From Bacillus sp. Bos-x628 (GTDB lineage: Bacteria > Bacillota > Bacilli > Bacillales > Bacillaceae): a stretch of DNA of 64,000 nt. The position numbers and the translations under genes are program-made. The notes under the pieces were generated by a model. That model was given only the letters and a program-made list of their open reading frames with translations, searched no databases and was not told where the DNA came from. The stretch is taken from positions 1,984,001 to 2,048,000 of the forward strand of contig NZ_CP159358.1 of NCBI RefSeq assembly GCF_040500475.1, in the 5' to 3' direction. Positions 1 to 8,471 of this stretch are shown piece after piece. Numbering within the stretch: position 1 is the first letter of the stretch; every line of letters begins with the position of its first letter.

Positions 1-292
1 CCTCATTAGAAAGAATGTGATATTAATACTCAATTAGATTTATCAATATTGTTTTTTTATCGTAAGTAATATTCTTTATCACCCCAATTGCATTGGGTAC
101 TGTAAGATTATTTCCCTTTAAGCTCTTGATCTTAAATTTTTCGTCTAATGCAATTTTTGCTAAATCTACTTCCAGTGCTTCCCGATTCTCTTTAATTCAT
201 TTATTTACTTTAAATGATCTTTTTTCGCCATAAAAACACCCCTTTAGACAATCATATCCAAAGGGGTAAAACGGTACAACTTTATTTCTAAT
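1..292. other. Flank left of island A, no intact gene
   Basis: No intact reading frame is visible. On the minus strand a broken frame of about 70 codons can be followed with a stop and a frameshift; I do not recognise it. An inverted copy of the island-A end motif lies at 274-288. This suggests that the sequence belongs to another, older Tn7-like insertion at the same site rather than to ordinary chromosome, but the window ends too soon to tell. Confidence 0.4.
274..288 (-). repeat. Extra TnsB-like site outside island A
   Basis: Read on the minus strand this is AGAAATAAAGTTGTACC, matching the core AATAAAGTTGT found repeatedly in the ends of island A, but lying outside its left target duplication and pointing the other way. 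It could be the end of an earlier Tn7-like element pushed away from glmS by the later insertion. Distance to the CTAGT target (6 nt after the TTTATT core, against 11 nt at the true right end) shows that this end, if real, is shortened. Confidence 0.4.
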
Positions 293-297
293 CTAGT

Positions 298-444
298 TGA
301 AAAGTGACAATAAAGTTATTTAATTTTAAAACCTCAAACAAGCATAACCTCGTTATAAATTTAGGACAGGGGAAAATAAAGTTGTTTAATTTTTAATAGA
401 AGATACTTCACTGTACTAAGAATACAACAATAAAGTTGTTTAAA
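298..444 (+). repeat. Left end of Tn7-like element with three TnsB-like sites
   Basis: Three direct copies of the motif rrACAATAAAGTTrTTTAA lie at about 304-323, 371-390 and 425-443, all pointing into the element from the terminal TG at 298. Tn7 left ends usually carry three spaced TnsB sites and right ends several closely packed ones, so the arrangement fits a left end. The 5 bases before the terminus (CTAGT) repeat at the other end. Confidence 0.82.
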
Positions 445-512
445 TCTATAAGTTGCTCCATAATGAATAATCTACTGTTTAACAATCTTTTTTATAAAAT
501 ATAAGGGTTATT

Positions 513-656
513 TTAGTTCAATTTCTTACAAACACCTGTTTTGATATAGCCACCCATTTCATATAGATAACAATTACGTTCCTCTTCTAAAATTGTAACT
601 AATCCCCAATTAGTAGCTTTAATAATAATTTTCTCAACTGAAATAATAGCTCTGAG
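513..656 (-). pseudogene. C-terminal fragment of an unidentified protein
   Basis: An open frame without a start codon reads towards a stop at 513-515 and ends in the residues KTGVCKKLN. It has no ribosome binding site and begins where the neighbouring transposase remnant stops, which suggests that a transposase insertion truncated it. I do not recognise the family. It could be part of the original cargo of island A. Confidence 0.35.
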
Positions 657-1025
657 CTATACCTTTACTTTGGTGGCATCATCAATAAATAAGACAAGGT
701 ACACCTGCTTATTCTTCCTGTTGGGACCGATCGGAAGAAAAGGCCCATACTTTATATCCGATTGCCAAAGACTATTGCCGAAGCGTTTCTGAAACCTGGG
801 GGCAAGCTGTGCCAAAGCTGGTATACATTCGCATTTGGTGGAACTGTAGCCTCGTTCGGTCAGTTTCTCCTGTAATGTGTTCCGTTTCAAGTGTCCGGGC
901 TGTGCTTTTCCTTCCCACTCCAAAATCTGAATGGTTTGGCTTACACTTCGACCCAGCACTTCTCTTCTTAGAAGAATGGCTTCTTCCAATAGGTGAAGAG
1001 GTACAGCCTTCTTTATCTGTTTCAC
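657..1025 (-). pseudogene. Truncated DDE (rve-type) transposase
   Basis: The frame gives 122 codons with an N-terminal helix-turn-helix region (RSVSQTIQILEWEG) followed by the start of an integrase core (LWQSDIKYGPFLP, KQVYLVLFIDDATK). In intact relatives the first catalytic Asp is in the QxDIKYGP stretch and the second in the F(I/L)DDATR stretch; here the protein ends directly after the latter, so the final Asp/Glu and the C-terminal half are missing. The family is the Mu/IS481-like transposase common in Bacillus, not clearly TnsB. It is therefore an inactive remnant. The apparent start is a GTG without a good ribosome binding site. Confidence 0.65.
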
Positions 1026-1160
1026 GGTTTTACTTTTGGGTTTTAGCCCCTAGCATCCTTCAGCTGTTCTGTCATTATTTATAAGGTGCATTTCATAATA
1101 ATTATTTGCCTGAAGTTTCAATAATAAAAGGTTTTATTAGACTCGTAATACCTATATGCT

Positions 1161-1715
1161 TTACTTACTGAATTTTTCTGTATAATGTATTAACTGGTCT
1201 GTAAAAGCAGCAATCCTCTTATGAATATCACCTGAATTAATTACATAAGTATCACCTTGCATAATAAAATCACTGTTACAGGTGGAAATTTGCATTGGAA
1301 TTGCTAATCCTAATAATCCCCTAACGACAATTCGTAAGTGGTCTAAAGGCTGAGTGCTTCGTAATCCTCCGCCGTTGGCTACAATACCAATTGGCTTATT
1401 CATCAAAATATCCATATTTAATATATCGAGTGCATTTTTTAAAACTCCTGAATAGGAATTATGATAATTTGGAGACCCGATAACTAATGAGTCGGCATCT
1501 GTAGCTAGCTTCACAAATTCTTTTACTATAGAACTTGGGTGTTGTCCTGGAGAATGATGAAATTTGGGATCAACAAAAGGAAGGGGTTGTTTTTGTAAAT
1601 CCCACACAGTTATTTCACATCCTTTTTTTTGCAATTGCGAACCTATTTCTGTAACTAATGCAGTGGTATGTGCAGGTTTGGCTGGGCTCCCAGATATTAA
1701 AAAAACTTTTAACAT
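1161..1715 (-). CDS. NADPH-dependent FMN reductase-like flavoprotein (last gene of the peptide operon)
   Basis: This 184-residue protein has the flavodoxin-like fold of the SsuE/azoreductase family. The N-terminal LISGSPAKPAHT stretch is the FMN phosphate-binding loop, and the GSPNYHNSYSGVLKNALD stretch near residues 80-97 is the second flavin-contact region. Such enzymes reduce FMN, quinones or nitro/imine groups with NAD(P)H. It ends the minus-strand operon, 24 nt after the MFS gene, and is the second such reductase in it. A redox tailoring step or supply of reduced flavin to the pathway is inferred. The start is the inner ATG at 1715, 7 nt after GAGGT, not the ATG 18 nt upstream. Confidence 0.75.
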   Translation of the reverse strand: MLKVFLISGSPAKPAHTTALVTEIGSQLQKKGCEITVWDLQKQPLPFVDPKFHHSPGQHPSSIVKEFVKLATDADSLVIGSPNYHNSYSGVLKNALDILNMDILMNKPIGIVANGGGLRSTQPLDHLRIVVRGLLGLAIPMQISTCNSDFIMQGDTYVINSGDIHKRIAAFTDQLIHYTEKFSK

Positions 1716-1739
1716 GATAAATACCTCTTTCATATAAAA

Positions 1740-2975
1740 TTAATAACTTGATGACTGATAAGCTATCTCTGTTGTATCCGATTTACTTATGCTTCTATAC
1801 CATAAGTATGAAAACAAACCAGTGGTTATTAAAACGTAAATAGTTATAAATGTAAAAGATATAAATAAGGAAAATGCAGATAATATACCTCCGACGATTA
1901 AATACGCAAATGCATCTGCGATATTCCCTATACTAGATCTTACTGCCATTACTTTTCCTAACATATTATTCGGAGTTCTCAACTGTAATAATGTAGTCAT
2001 GGTTGTGCCAGATATTGTACTTCCGAACCCAATAATTAATGCAGCTAATATAATGTACTCTATGCTACTTGTTAAACCGAGTAGAAAAAACGCCACGCCC
2101 CTTACAGCATATCCTGAAAAAATCCATATAACGGGACGCTTAACCTTTCTAGTGGCAAGCCAAAATGAAGATATTGTAGATGAAAAAGCAATAGCTGATA
2201 ATATATAGCCAAACATGCTACCTTCAGTCATATTCATTGAACTTAAAATCTTCGGTATTCCAAGTTGAATTACGCCTACTCCAACTAATAATTGCGATGC
2301 AAAAGCTAACATTATTATTGCAATACCTTTATTCTTATAGCTCATAAACTTAATGCCTTTCCACGCATCTTTTAAAATTGAAGTTTTTTCGCTGTCCATC
2401 TCCTGTTTAGTCTCAGGAAATCTTACACCGAAAATAAATAAAGCAGATAAAAAATAAGTTATGCTGTCGATATACAACAGTTGGGAAACATTGAAATCAA
2501 AAATTAAAAGCATGCCCCCTAAGGTAGGACCCAACATCATTCCTAAATTCTGAGTTGAACCAATGTATGAATTAACTTTGTTAAGTTGCGTCTTATCTTC
2601 CACTAGTAAAGGAATACTAGCTTGGATTGCCGGATGAAAAAAGGCTCTAAACGCGGTTATTAGAAAACTCACTATAACAATTTGTTGTACAGTCAATATA
2701 TTTAAGTCATATGCTACTGGTATTGAAAGTGATAAAATACCACGAACAATATCGCATAAAATCATCAATTTCTTCCTGTCTACACGATCACTAATAACCC
2801 CAGCGAAGACACCTATAAAAAAATACGGAATGATAGATGTGAAAAGTATAGCTCCTGCCCCAAAAACAGAATCAGTGTACTCAAATGATAAAAGAGTAAG
2901 AGCTAACGTATATATAGCTGTACCAAATATAGACGTTGCGTCCGCGGCCCAAATCAATTTTAGATTTCGGTTCAT
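1740..2975 (-). CDS. MFS transporter, probable exporter of the cluster product
   Basis: The 411-residue protein is almost wholly hydrophobic with about 12 predicted membrane segments. The motif GVISDRVDRKKLMILCD between segments 2 and 3 is the typical MFS motif A (GxxxDRxxRRxxL), and the N-terminal half resembles multidrug exporters of the MFS_3/enterobactin-exporter type. It lies between the M16 protease gene (16 nt upstream) and an FMN reductase gene (24 nt downstream) in one operon. It therefore most likely exports the finished small molecule and may give the producer self-protection. A strong ribosome binding site (AGGGGGGG) precedes the ATG. The substrate cannot be read from the sequence. 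Confidence 0.8.
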   Translation of the reverse strand: MNRNLKLIWAADATSIFGTAIYTLALTLLSFEYTDSVFGAGAILFTSIIPYFFIGVFAGVISDRVDRKKLMILCDIVRGILSLSIPVAYDLNILTVQQIVIVSFLITAFRAFFHPAIQASIPLLVEDKTQLNKVNSYIGSTQNLGMMLGPTLGGMLLIFDFNVSQLLYIDSITYFLSALFIFGVRFPETKQEMDSEKTSILKDAWKGIKFMSYKNKGIAIIMLAFASQLLVGVGVIQLGIPKILSSMNMTEGSMFGYILSAIAFSSTISSFWLATRKVKRPVIWIFSGYAVRGVAFFLLGLTSSIEYIILAALIIGFGSTISGTTMTTLLQLRTPNNMLGKVMAVRSSIGNIADAFAYLIVGGILSAFSLFISFTFITIYVLITTGLFSYLWYRSISKSDTTEIAYQSSSY

Positions 2976-2991
2976 AAAAACCCCCCCTAGT

Positions 2992-5163
2992 TCAATTGGT
3001 GAAATTAACCTCTATGAATTCCTCTGATAGAATGTCGTTTATAAACGACTTAAAGCTCATATTTAGCTCTAAACTTGATTTTGTGTAGTGGCCTGTCCGG
3101 TCAATATCTCTCACTAGTTGTGATATTGAGTTGTGATTTTGAGGATTGTAATAAACCCACATATTTTCAAACCAAATCTCAATTGAATTGGAATTATCTT
3201 CCAAATAAAATAACCATTCTCGAACAACGCCTTTGAATAAAATTTTGTTACATGGGTCGCATTGAATACCCCAATAAATATATAAATCGTCCCCAAGTGT
3301 TATCAAACTTTGTACAATTCGGTAAGATAGTCCTTTTTCTCGAATTAAGCTTTCTAATGTTGGAAAGTTTGGATTGGTTCCAAAGGCTGTTTCTTGTAAA
3401 ATTAAGGCGCATAATGATGATCGTCTGGGTAGCCGAGTGATTATTGCTACGCCATGGAAATTAGCTTTAATTATCTTGTTATCTATTGTTACTTGTTCTC
3501 TTTGTATAGTCCGCGGAGTCTCTATGTTGCTAAATTTTTCAAAATATTTCTCTTTAATTACATTGTTATTTGGAGTAACTATACTAATGCCTACAAGGTA
3601 CCCTCTATCTTTTATTTGGGGGGTTTTAAAGACTTTAATAATTCTCCGCTTCATTTCTATTTCCAGGTTTGTCATATGCTTTTCTTCATTGGTCTTAAGG
3701 TGTGGTTTCCATCTGTATGCAAGCAAATGTACTATGGATTCTGTCATGGTTTTTTCACTAAAAAAAGAAATATGGTACAGCGTGTACCATCCTTCATACC
3801 TAACGCTTTCTAACATACCTTTAGTGAGGATTTCAGGTGGTAGTTCTTTTGGTATTAAAAGGCGACCTATCCCCTGACAATCTATTCGGATCAGTAAATG
3901 ATACCTCTTAGTCAAAGGTGAAGAAACAGCTGTATAATAATTAGAATTATTTCTTATTATTATAGGTGAAATAAGACCCGTTTCAGTATTGGTGTGATTG
4001 GATAAGTTCTCTACGGTATCCTCTTTATGATTTTTTATAATAGACTTTTTTGTGGAAATATACCTTATATTTGGATTGCTAATTGAATTACAAAGATAAA
4101 GACCATTTTCATAAGATATCTCTTTTATTATTTTTTGTTGCCAATCTTCTATATCTCCGAGTATTAATTTGTCTGATTGGTTGATGTACAGATTATTTAT
4201 ATACTTTATTCTCGTTTGTAAATCTTCTGCTGAACGATGGTAATTAATATGTAGCTTGATTAGTGCCTTATTAAACTCTTGCAAAGTTATAGGATATTCT
4301 AAACATGAAATGATTTTTTCTATATTGCATTTCTTTGCTTCGGGTGATATTGAGTCAAGTGTTAAAACACCGGCGTGATTATAAATTTGGATTCTGAGTG
4401 TAAATGTACCTGAAAAAGATTTTTTTACCCTTGAGTCCCAAATGTTTTTTAAAACTTCAGCGTATAATTGATGGGATTTATCTATATTTAAAAACCAGGC
4501 TCCACCTACAAAAGGGGTTTTGATATCTTTTGGTATTAAGCTTTCTCCTTGTCCAATGGTAAGAAGTTCAGTACAAAACCGTGAATTAGAATGATGATTT
4601 TCTAATAAATTCGATTCCTCGATGCAATTTAGGATATACTCCCTTTCCCAAGGGCCAATTACATTAACCGATGAAGCTTTTTTATATAAACTTAATCCTT
4701 TTTCTAAGTCGGATTTATTTATTTTGGAAATTTGACTATAACTTCCTAATATTGATCTTCCGTAATCCTTACCATTAAAAAGGAAAAAATGAAGATATTC
4801 TAATGCCTTATTTCTTTGGTTTATATTAAATTGTTTAATTTCATTCTTGATCGTATTTCTTTCCTGCTCTAAAATTTTTTCATCAATTGTGAGTTGCCAA
4901 TTAAAATGGCTAAAAACAGTTTTAATGTTATTCTTTGAAACATAAAAGTAATAGTTTGTTTCATCCCTTTGAGTCTGGGCGGTTAATTTACCTTTTCCGA
5001 ATTCATGCGTAGAGCAAAAAATGTGTTCTAAAAAGTGTGCCACACCAATCTTAACACCATTATATGCTGCTCCTATAGGAAAATTGATATTTACAATCCC
5101 TACATCTAAACTTGGAAGAGTTTCGATGTTCTGCTCCGTTTGGTTAATTAGGTACTTTTCCAT
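2992..5163 (-). CDS. M16 family zinc metalloprotease (insulinase/PqqF-like)
   Basis: This 723-residue protein carries the inverted zinc motif HFLEH at residues 43-47, in which both His bind zinc and Glu activates water. The downstream ERNTIKNEI segment (about 101-109) offers a candidate distal zinc-ligand Glu (E108). The length fits two fused M16 halves, of which only the first has the active-site motif. No signal peptide is visible, so it should act in the cytoplasm. In the peptide-cofactor PQQ pathway an M16 protease releases the modified residues from the precursor; by analogy this enzyme may trim the 33-residue peptide encoded at the head of the operon. The start is the ATG at 5163, after AGGTGA; it overlaps the epimerase gene by 20 nt. 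Confidence 0.8.
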   Translation of the reverse strand: MEKYLINQTEQNIETLPSLDVGIVNINFPIGAAYNGVKIGVAHFLEHIFCSTHEFGKGKLTAQTQRDETNYYFYVSKNNIKTVFSHFNWQLTIDEKILEQERNTIKNEIKQFNINQRNKALEYLHFFLFNGKDYGRSILGSYSQISKINKSDLEKGLSLYKKASSVNVIGPWEREYILNCIEESNLLENHHSNSRFCTELLTIGQGESLIPKDIKTPFVGGAWFLNIDKSHQLYAEVLKNIWDSRVKKSFSGTFTLRIQIYNHAGVLTLDSISPEAKKCNIEKIISCLEYPITLQEFNKALIKLHINYHRSAEDLQTRIKYINNLYINQSDKLILGDIEDWQQKIIKEISYENGLYLCNSISNPNIRYISTKKSIIKNHKEDTVENLSNHTNTETGLISPIIIRNNSNYYTAVSSPLTKRYHLLIRIDCQGIGRLLIPKELPPEILTKGMLESVRYEGWYTLYHISFFSEKTMTESIVHLLAYRWKPHLKTNEEKHMTNLEIEMKRRIIKVFKTPQIKDRGYLVGISIVTPNNNVIKEKYFEKFSNIETPRTIQREQVTIDNKIIKANFHGVAIITRLPRRSSLCALILQETAFGTNPNFPTLESLIREKGLSYRIVQSLITLGDDLYIYWGIQCDPCNKILFKGVVREWLFYLEDNSNSIEIWFENMWVYYNPQNHNSISQLVRDIDRTGHYTKSSLELNMSFKSFINDILSEEFIEVNFTN

Positions 5164-6079
5164 AATAATCACCTATGTACTCTAAAGTTTTTTGGAGATT
5201 GTATTTTGGAGAAAAATTATATTCTTTGATGGCTTTTTCTATGGGTAATGGTTTATTAATTTTTGGTTGTGGCGTTTGTAAATTGTTCGTTTTTTGAATG
5301 AAATTCTTATTATAAGTTCTTTTTAAATCAAATAACAATTCTTCACCAGATGTTATTTTACCTGGACCTAAATTTACAACATCAAACTGCTTGCTTTTTT
5401 CCAAGTTACTTACGATGAAAACTGATAAATCTCTAACATCTAAAAACTCATTTGAACTTAACAAAAGGTTATCTAGTTCTATTTGTGCATCATTTGATTT
5501 AATAATTTGATTTAACGACCTGCTCATCCAATTGCCACTTAAATTTGGATTTGGACCCACTGTCCCTGTAGGTCTTATTACTAATGCATTGCATTCTGTA
5601 TACTCTGTAATCGATTTAACGATTTGTTCATTGTATAGTTTTGTTGCTCCATAAATAGATAATGGTCTGGGTAGACTTTGTTCTGTTCGGCTTTCGGTGT
5701 CATTTCCATACACAGCAAGCGAGCTAATATATATTAATTTATCTATCCTCTTCTTACTACAAACAGCCTGAATAGATAACAACAGTTGACTTTCATTTAG
5801 CAAAGCTGCTCCTGAATGCTTTTTAAACGAAGGATGTAAGGATCCAGCAGCCACAATTATATTCTTAATATCATAGGAATCTATTAAACTTAATAAACTG
5901 GCACTATCATATATTGGTCTTTGTATAGCTTGTTCTGGGTTTATTTGTGTTACTGAATTGGCATAATCAAAGTCTATACGGTGCGCTTGCATAATAAAAT
6001 CATGTTCATTTTTATTATTTAGTTCTTTAGCTACATGAACTCCTATTAAGCCACCTCCAATAATTAAATATCTAGCCAT
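5144..6079 (-). CDS. NAD-dependent epimerase/dehydratase (extended SDR)
   Basis: The 311-residue protein has an N-terminal Rossmann motif GGGLIGVHVAKEL (residues 8-20) and the SDR catalytic pattern: a Ser in YISSLAVYG and the YGATKLYNEQ stretch (YxxxK, near residues 143-147). RPTGTVGPNP matches the RxxxxxGP signature of sugar-nucleotide epimerases and dehydratases. The true substrate need not be a sugar. In this operon it could reduce or dehydrate an intermediate formed from the peptide, which is inference. It starts 12 nt after the aminotransferase gene and its 3' end overlaps the M16 gene, so these three are probably co-translated. Confidence 0.78.
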   Translation of the reverse strand: MARYLIIGGGLIGVHVAKELNNKNEHDFIMQAHRIDFDYANSVTQINPEQAIQRPIYDSASLLSLIDSYDIKNIIVAAGSLHPSFKKHSGAALLNESQLLLSIQAVCSKKRIDKLIYISSLAVYGNDTESRTEQSLPRPLSIYGATKLYNEQIVKSITEYTECNALVIRPTGTVGPNPNLSGNWMSRSLNQIIKSNDAQIELDNLLLSSNEFLDVRDLSVFIVSNLEKSKQFDVVNLGPGKITSGEELLFDLKRTYNKNFIQKTNNLQTPQPKINKPLPIEKAIKEYNFSPKYNLQKTLEYIGDYYGKVPN

Positions 6080-6091
6080 AGTAATTCTCCT

Positions 6092-7177
6092 TTACAAGTT
6101 ATTTACATTAGAGTAAATTTGCTCAATTCGGTGAAGAGCTTCAAAAAACTTAGCATCTTCAACTCCGGCATTCAGTCTAACTATATGGGAACTTGTATTA
6201 CCGAAAGCAGTCCCTGGCATTAGTTGCAAATTCATTTTTTGCCTAGCAAGATCAGTAAACTTCACAGCATCTATCCCCAACTCTTTTGTATCTATGCAAA
6301 CATAAATACCTCCGTCAGGTGAATAAAATGGTATATTTTTGGTGGAGAAAAACTCTGCTGCACCGTTTAGCCGATTGGTGATTTTTTTTGAAAGTTTTTC
6401 AGGGTAATCGTTTAAATATTCAATGGCATATTTAGCTATTTCTTGACCGATCCAAGATGTTGACATACCTAAATTCCAGTGAATTTCCCTTAAATTTTCA
6501 ATAATTTTTGGATGAGCAATTACACAGCCGATTCTAATACCTGCGATTCCATATGACTTTGATAAACTGTAAATAAAAATAGTTTGATTTGGGATTAATT
6601 CGCTTGGGCTTGTTATATTAGTGTCTCTGGTGAAATCACGATACACCTCATCTGATACACACAAAACTTTATATTTTTCACATAACTCGCACAACTTTTC
6701 TACTACATAATTTGGAGCGATATATCCAAATGGATTATTGGGGTTATTCCATATGATGGCTTTAGCTCCATTTATAAATTCTTTTTCAATTTGTTCCAAA
6801 GTTTGTTCCCAGTCTTTGTGAGGACCGATGTAATATTCGATTAATTCTATACCATACTGCTTAGCGGTTTTTCTGTATAAAGGAAAACACACATTGGGTA
6901 TTAATAACCTTTGGTTTGAAAACAAATGATAAAAGGCGCTTAGCCCCATTGAGGCCCCTGCAGTTACCAATACTTGACTTACCTTTAATTCTTTATTGTA
7001 TAAAGGTTGGAAGTGTCGCGACAACAATCTGCGTAATTCGTAAATGCCATATGGGTTAGTATATCCTTGCCAATCCTCTAACACCTTTGATGAAGTGAAT
7101 TTTTTAAGTTTTTCACTAGGTCCTCCTATTATTTCTCCTAGTGATAGGTCGATGAGACTTAAACTGGTGTTTATCAT
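6092..7177 (-). CDS. PLP-dependent class I/II aminotransferase
   Basis: The 361-residue protein shows the fold-type I aminotransferase pattern: VLVTAGASMGLSAFYH (cofactor phosphate region), WNNPNNPFGY (NPxNPxG), CVSDEVYRDF (the Asp that pairs with the pyridine nitrogen) and YSLSKSYGIAGIRIG, whose Lys in SLSKSYG forms the Schiff base with PLP. RLNAG near the C terminus supplies the carboxylate-binding Arg. Such enzymes interconvert amino and keto acids. In this pathway it may transaminate an amino acid released from, or still attached to, the peptide; that is inferred from context. A good Shine-Dalgarno (GGGAGGAAG) precedes the ATG. All active-site positions that I can see are intact. Confidence 0.82.
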   Translation of the reverse strand: MINTSLSLIDLSLGEIIGGPSEKLKKFTSSKVLEDWQGYTNPYGIYELRRLLSRHFQPLYNKELKVSQVLVTAGASMGLSAFYHLFSNQRLLIPNVCFPLYRKTAKQYGIELIEYYIGPHKDWEQTLEQIEKEFINGAKAIIWNNPNNPFGYIAPNYVVEKLCELCEKYKVLCVSDEVYRDFTRDTNITSPSELIPNQTIFIYSLSKSYGIAGIRIGCVIAHPKIIENLREIHWNLGMSTSWIGQEIAKYAIEYLNDYPEKLSKKITNRLNGAAEFFSTKNIPFYSPDGGIYVCIDTKELGIDAVKFTDLARQKMNLQLMPGTAFGNTSSHIVRLNAGVEDAKFFEALHRIEQIYSNVNNL

Positions 7178-7204
7178 ACTGGAAGCTTCCTCCCTTAAAC
7201 AGCG

Positions 7205-7885
7205 TTAAATTTTTTTACTAATACATAATCCACATTCATCAATAGGTAATGTTACAGAGGTAGAAAACCTATTTTCGTCTTGCACTCTTTGGAAATAGTG
7301 TTTGAAATCCTCGGAAAATTTTTCGATTACAGGGTCATGGGCTAAAACTAGTGCGCCAGGTGCTAGTTTTTCATACCAAGCGTCTATTAGTAGAGGATAA
7401 TCAGCCTTTGAACCATTTTTCTCTACATCAATTAAAATTAAATCTATACTTGAGTCTTTAAAATGATTAATTCCGGAAAATGCATCTTCCGTTTTTATTT
7501 CAGCCCAATCTAGACCTACATTCTTGATGTTTTGTACAGCGCTTAAGCAAGCGTCTTTATTTATATCAAAACCAACAACTTTTTTATTTTCAGGATTATT
7601 CAACCCTCCAGCCAGCCAAAATAACGCATAACCATAATAACTACCTAATACAACTACATTTTTAATCATCCTGCTTGAAGAAGTCGCAAATAACATTCGT
7701 TCCATAATGGGTGAGATAGTGGTAGAAGGTACATTTATATTCCCTACTAAACTTTTCTTGAATGTTCCAAATTTCTCATTATCAAAGTGGGTGTCTGCAA
7801 AAAGTACATTATGTTGAACTAATTTGTTAATAATTTGTTTCATTTTTTTATCGATAGCTGGTAAGTTGGTTTGTGTTTTGGTCAT
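7205..7885 (-). CDS. Class I SAM-dependent methyltransferase
   Basis: The 226-residue protein resembles O-methyltransferases of the caffeoyl-CoA/catechol type. VVVLGSYYGYALFWLAGG is the SAM-binding motif I, VVGFDINKDA the acidic ribose-binding loop, and IDLILIDVEKNGSKADY the metal/substrate region. It begins at an ATG that overlaps the stop of the upstream flavoprotein gene (ATGA), a sign of translational coupling. It would methylate a hydroxyl, carboxyl or amine of the pathway intermediate; which one cannot be read. Motif I lacks the usual GxGxG spacing (GSYYG), as in some members of this subfamily, so activity is probable rather than certain. Confidence 0.72.
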   Translation of the reverse strand: MTKTQTNLPAIDKKMKQIINKLVQHNVLFADTHFDNEKFGTFKKSLVGNINVPSTTISPIMERMLFATSSSRMIKNVVVLGSYYGYALFWLAGGLNNPENKKVVGFDINKDACLSAVQNIKNVGLDWAEIKTEDAFSGINHFKDSSIDLILIDVEKNGSKADYPLLIDAWYEKLAPGALVLAHDPVIEKFSEDFKHYFQRVQDENRFSTSVTLPIDECGLCISKKI

Positions 7886-8466
7886 ACCGCATACTCTCCT
7901 GATTTTGTTGCAATGCTTTCCCCTAACTTGAATAGGTCTGTAACTAATTTTCCTTGCTCTTTAACACTAAGTGTTCTTAGGTTTCCAATAATTATTTCCT
8001 TTCTTAAAACTGTGGCCCCCATTGCTGTAAATACATTGCGTAATTGCGAGGAACCATGGACAGCATCTGCAAATTCCGCTCCTACTACTATTAGAGATAC
8101 TTTTTTACCAACCAATAACTTTTTTTTTTCAGGAAAATCATATAGAGGGCCTCCGATAACATTCATAGCATTTATTACTGATCCTACAACCGATTTCCAA
8201 TATGCAGGAGCCGAAATGATAATGTGTTCCGCTTCCAACATAGAATTATATAATTCATCTACACTTTCATTTTCGTATTCACTAGTATTTCTCCCGTCGA
8301 AAAATGGCAAATTTAAATTACGTAAATCTAAAACTTTATAGTTATCATAACCTTGTTCATCGAATTTCTTTTTAACGAGATTTAGTAACTCGCGCGCGGC
8401 TGATTTTGTATCTCTTCCTGGACTCGGCTTCATGCTTCCGCAAATCAATAAAGTTTTGTGACCCAA
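7882..8466 (-). CDS. NADPH-dependent FMN reductase-like flavoprotein
   Basis: A flavodoxin-fold protein of about 194 residues. TLLICGSMKPSPGRDTKSA is the FMN phosphate loop and ISAPAYWKSVVGSVINAM the second flavin contact, as in SsuE/ArsH/azoreductase relatives. It is paralogous in fold to the reductase that ends the operon but clearly divergent, so two distinct redox steps are likely. The start is uncertain: TTG at 8475 overlaps the TPR gene stop but directly touches the ribosome binding site AAGGAG, while TTG at 8466 has 9-nt spacing and is preferred here. Its stop overlaps the methyltransferase start. Confidence 0.72.
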   Translation of the reverse strand: MGHKTLLICGSMKPSPGRDTKSAARELLNLVKKKFDEQGYDNYKVLDLRNLNLPFFDGRNTSEYENESVDELYNSMLEAEHIIISAPAYWKSVVGSVINAMNVIGGPLYDFPEKKKLLVGKKVSLIVVGAEFADAVHGSSQLRNVFTAMGATVLRKEIIIGNLRTLSVKEQGKLVTDLFKLGESIATKSGEYAV

Positions 8467-8471
8467 TGTAA

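Noticed and set aside
657..1025. Transposase fragment as the TnsB of island A
   Set aside because: The residues resemble the Mu/IS481-like transposases of Bacillus rather than TnsB, and only the first part of the core is present.
3374..3877. 167-codon plus-strand frame inside the M16 gene
   Set aside because: Antisense to a protein with clear family motifs; no start signal or recognisable domain.
7871..8341. 156-codon plus-strand frame opposite the flavoprotein gene
   Set aside because: Shadow of the minus-strand gene, whose FMN motifs and coupled overlaps are convincing.
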